NCBI GenBank assembly: GCA_036653715.1
Contig: JAVVTL010000045.1
Location: forward strand, 1-12,996
Length of the DNA: 12,996 nt
Source of the DNA: Scatomorpha sp036653715
Lineage (GTDB): Bacteria; Bacillota; Clostridia; Oscillospirales; Oscillospiraceae
Reading direction: 5' to 3'
Every line of letters begins with the position of its first letter. Position 1 is the first letter of the stretch. The translations under genes and the position numbers were made by a program. The notes below the pieces were generated by a model, which ran no database searches, had not been told where the DNA came from, and worked only from the letters and a program-made list of their open reading frames with translations. This document shows positions 12,512 through 12,996 of this stretch, piece by piece.

Positions 12512-12862
12512 ATGCATGAGATGACGCTGGCTATTCAGGCCATAAAATCCGTCCTCGAATTTGCCGAGGAAAACGAGATACACAAAATCGACACCGTCGT
12601 CCTCGAAATCGGCGAGCTCTCCCTCGTCATCCCCGAATACATGGAGGACTCCTATCACGCCGCCGTAAAGGGCACGCTGCTTGAGGACAGCAAGCTCAAA
12701 ATCGAGCTGATTCCCGGCAACTGCGTCTGCCTCGGCTGCGGCAGAGCCTATAATCTTCTTGAGCACAAGGGCGTCTGCCCCAAGTGCGGCTCCGGAGAAA
12801 AAGACATCCTCTCCGGTCAGGAATTTAACATCAAGGAGCTGCTCGTCCCCGAGGAGGAATAA
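12512..12862 (+). CDS. hypA: Hydrogenase nickel incorporation protein HypA
   Basis: HypA is the small nickel chaperone that passes Ni to the hydrogenase large subunit with HypB. This 116-residue copy starts MHEM, keeping His2 and Glu3 of the nickel site. It has the family strand VVLEIGELSLVIPEYM and a zinc loop with C73-x2-C76 and C89-x2-C92 (CLGCGRAYNLLEHKGVCPKC). An extra Cys71 lies beside the first pair. Only 3 bp separate it from the preceding stop and no ribosome binding site is visible, so translation probably depends on ribosomes finishing the oxidoreductase. A strong hairpin follows 17 bases after its stop, closing the operon. Confidence 0.96.
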   Translation: MHEMTLAIQAIKSVLEFAEENEIHKIDTVVLEIGELSLVIPEYMEDSYHAAVKGTLLEDSKLKIELIPGNCVCLGCGRAYNLLEHKGVCPKCGSGEKDILSGQEFNIKELLVPEEE

Positions 12863-12879
12863 ACCGCCAAAAACCAAAC

Positions 12880-12908
12880 ACCGCGCCGACCGAAACGGTC
12901 GGCGCGGT
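12880..12908 (+). terminator. Strong hairpin terminator of the hyp operon
   Basis: A perfect 13-bp GC-rich stem (12880-12892 with 12896-12908) has a 3-base AAA loop. No T-tract follows directly, but a second hairpin rich in A/T begins inside its last 3 bases, so the two compete. Confidence 0.75.
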
Positions 12909-12946
12909 AAGTCTGTCAAAAAACATCGTTTTTTTACAGACTTACC
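12906..12946. repeat. A-tract/T-tract inverted repeat after hypA
   Basis: GGTAAGTCTGT (12906-12916) pairs with ACAGACTTACC (12936-12946). After one mismatch, six A (12918-12923) face six T across a CATCG loop. Read on either strand it gives a stem topped by A-U pairs. It resembles 1-39 in design and could be a bidirectional terminator or a dispersed element. Confidence 0.65.
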
Positions 12947-12959
12947 GCCGCACCTTATG

Positions 12960-12988
12960 GTCTGCGGGGCAGTAGTTTTGACGCAGAC
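12960..12988. repeat. Inverted repeat GTCTGCG/CGCAGAC near the right edge
   Basis: GTCTGCG (12960-12966) pairs with CGCAGAC (12982-12988) across a 15-base loop. A smaller CTGC/GCAG pair overlaps the 5' arm. No gene is supported between 12863 and the window end; the stretch holds only this series of three inverted repeats. Confidence 0.4.
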
Positions 12989-12996
12989 GAGAATAC

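Noticed and set aside
12946..12996. Possible 3' end of a minus-strand gene entering from the right edge (frame ending ...CPADHKVRR)
   Set aside because: Only about 17 codons are visible, other frames are equally open, and inverted repeats explain the stretch.

Overview
The window looks like chromosomal DNA of an anaerobic, GC-rich member of the Clostridia, most likely Oscillospirales (Oscillospiraceae or a close family). This is an inference. It rests on an alanine-rich, G/C-ending codon style combined with Firmicutes-type signals: strong AGGAGG-like ribosome binding sites, textbook sigma-A promoters, a TPP riboswitch, QueH/QueT/ThiT micronutrient genes and a YidC with a long charged tail. 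I see no transposase, CRISPR array, tRNA or rRNA.

Left block (about 1-3590, minus strand). From a consensus promoter at 3559-3587 the genes run leftward as rpmH, rnpA, yidD, yidC, khpB (jag) and acpP: ribosome, RNase P and membrane-insertion functions, closed by the acyl carrier protein and a strong terminator at 144-180. The 44-codon L34 gene, the TTG/ATG choice at queH and several start sites were settled from the DNA. The usual companions of this block (dnaA/oriC before rpmH; mnmE, mnmG, rsmG after jag) are absent. Upstream is thiT, and downstream of khpB is acpP.

Micronutrient block (3604-5570, minus strand). thiT (thiamine S component) has its own promoter, a TPP riboswitch and a terminator. 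It is preceded by a translationally overlapping queH-queT pair for queuosine salvage. The queH promoter places the transcription start on or next to the ATG, so this mRNA may be leaderless.

Right block (5580-12996, mostly plus strand). A dCMP deaminase gene diverges from queH. It is followed by an ECF sigma factor coupled by ATGA overlap to a membrane RsgI-type anti-sigma factor whose outer part carries two PepSY-like domains. A minus-strand NlpC/P60-type cysteine hydrolase follows, convergent on a shared terminator. The window ends with a hypB - large iron-sulfur/FAD oxidoreductase - hypA operon, preceded by a structured leader of about 100 nt and followed by a strong terminator and a cluster of A-tract hairpins.

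The candidates most likely to be novel are (i) the 893-residue redox protein between the two nickel chaperones, with the structured hypB leader, (ii) the ECF/RsgI-PepSY signalling pair with an intact Asn-Pro cleavage site, and (iii) the possibly leaderless queH-queT transcript.
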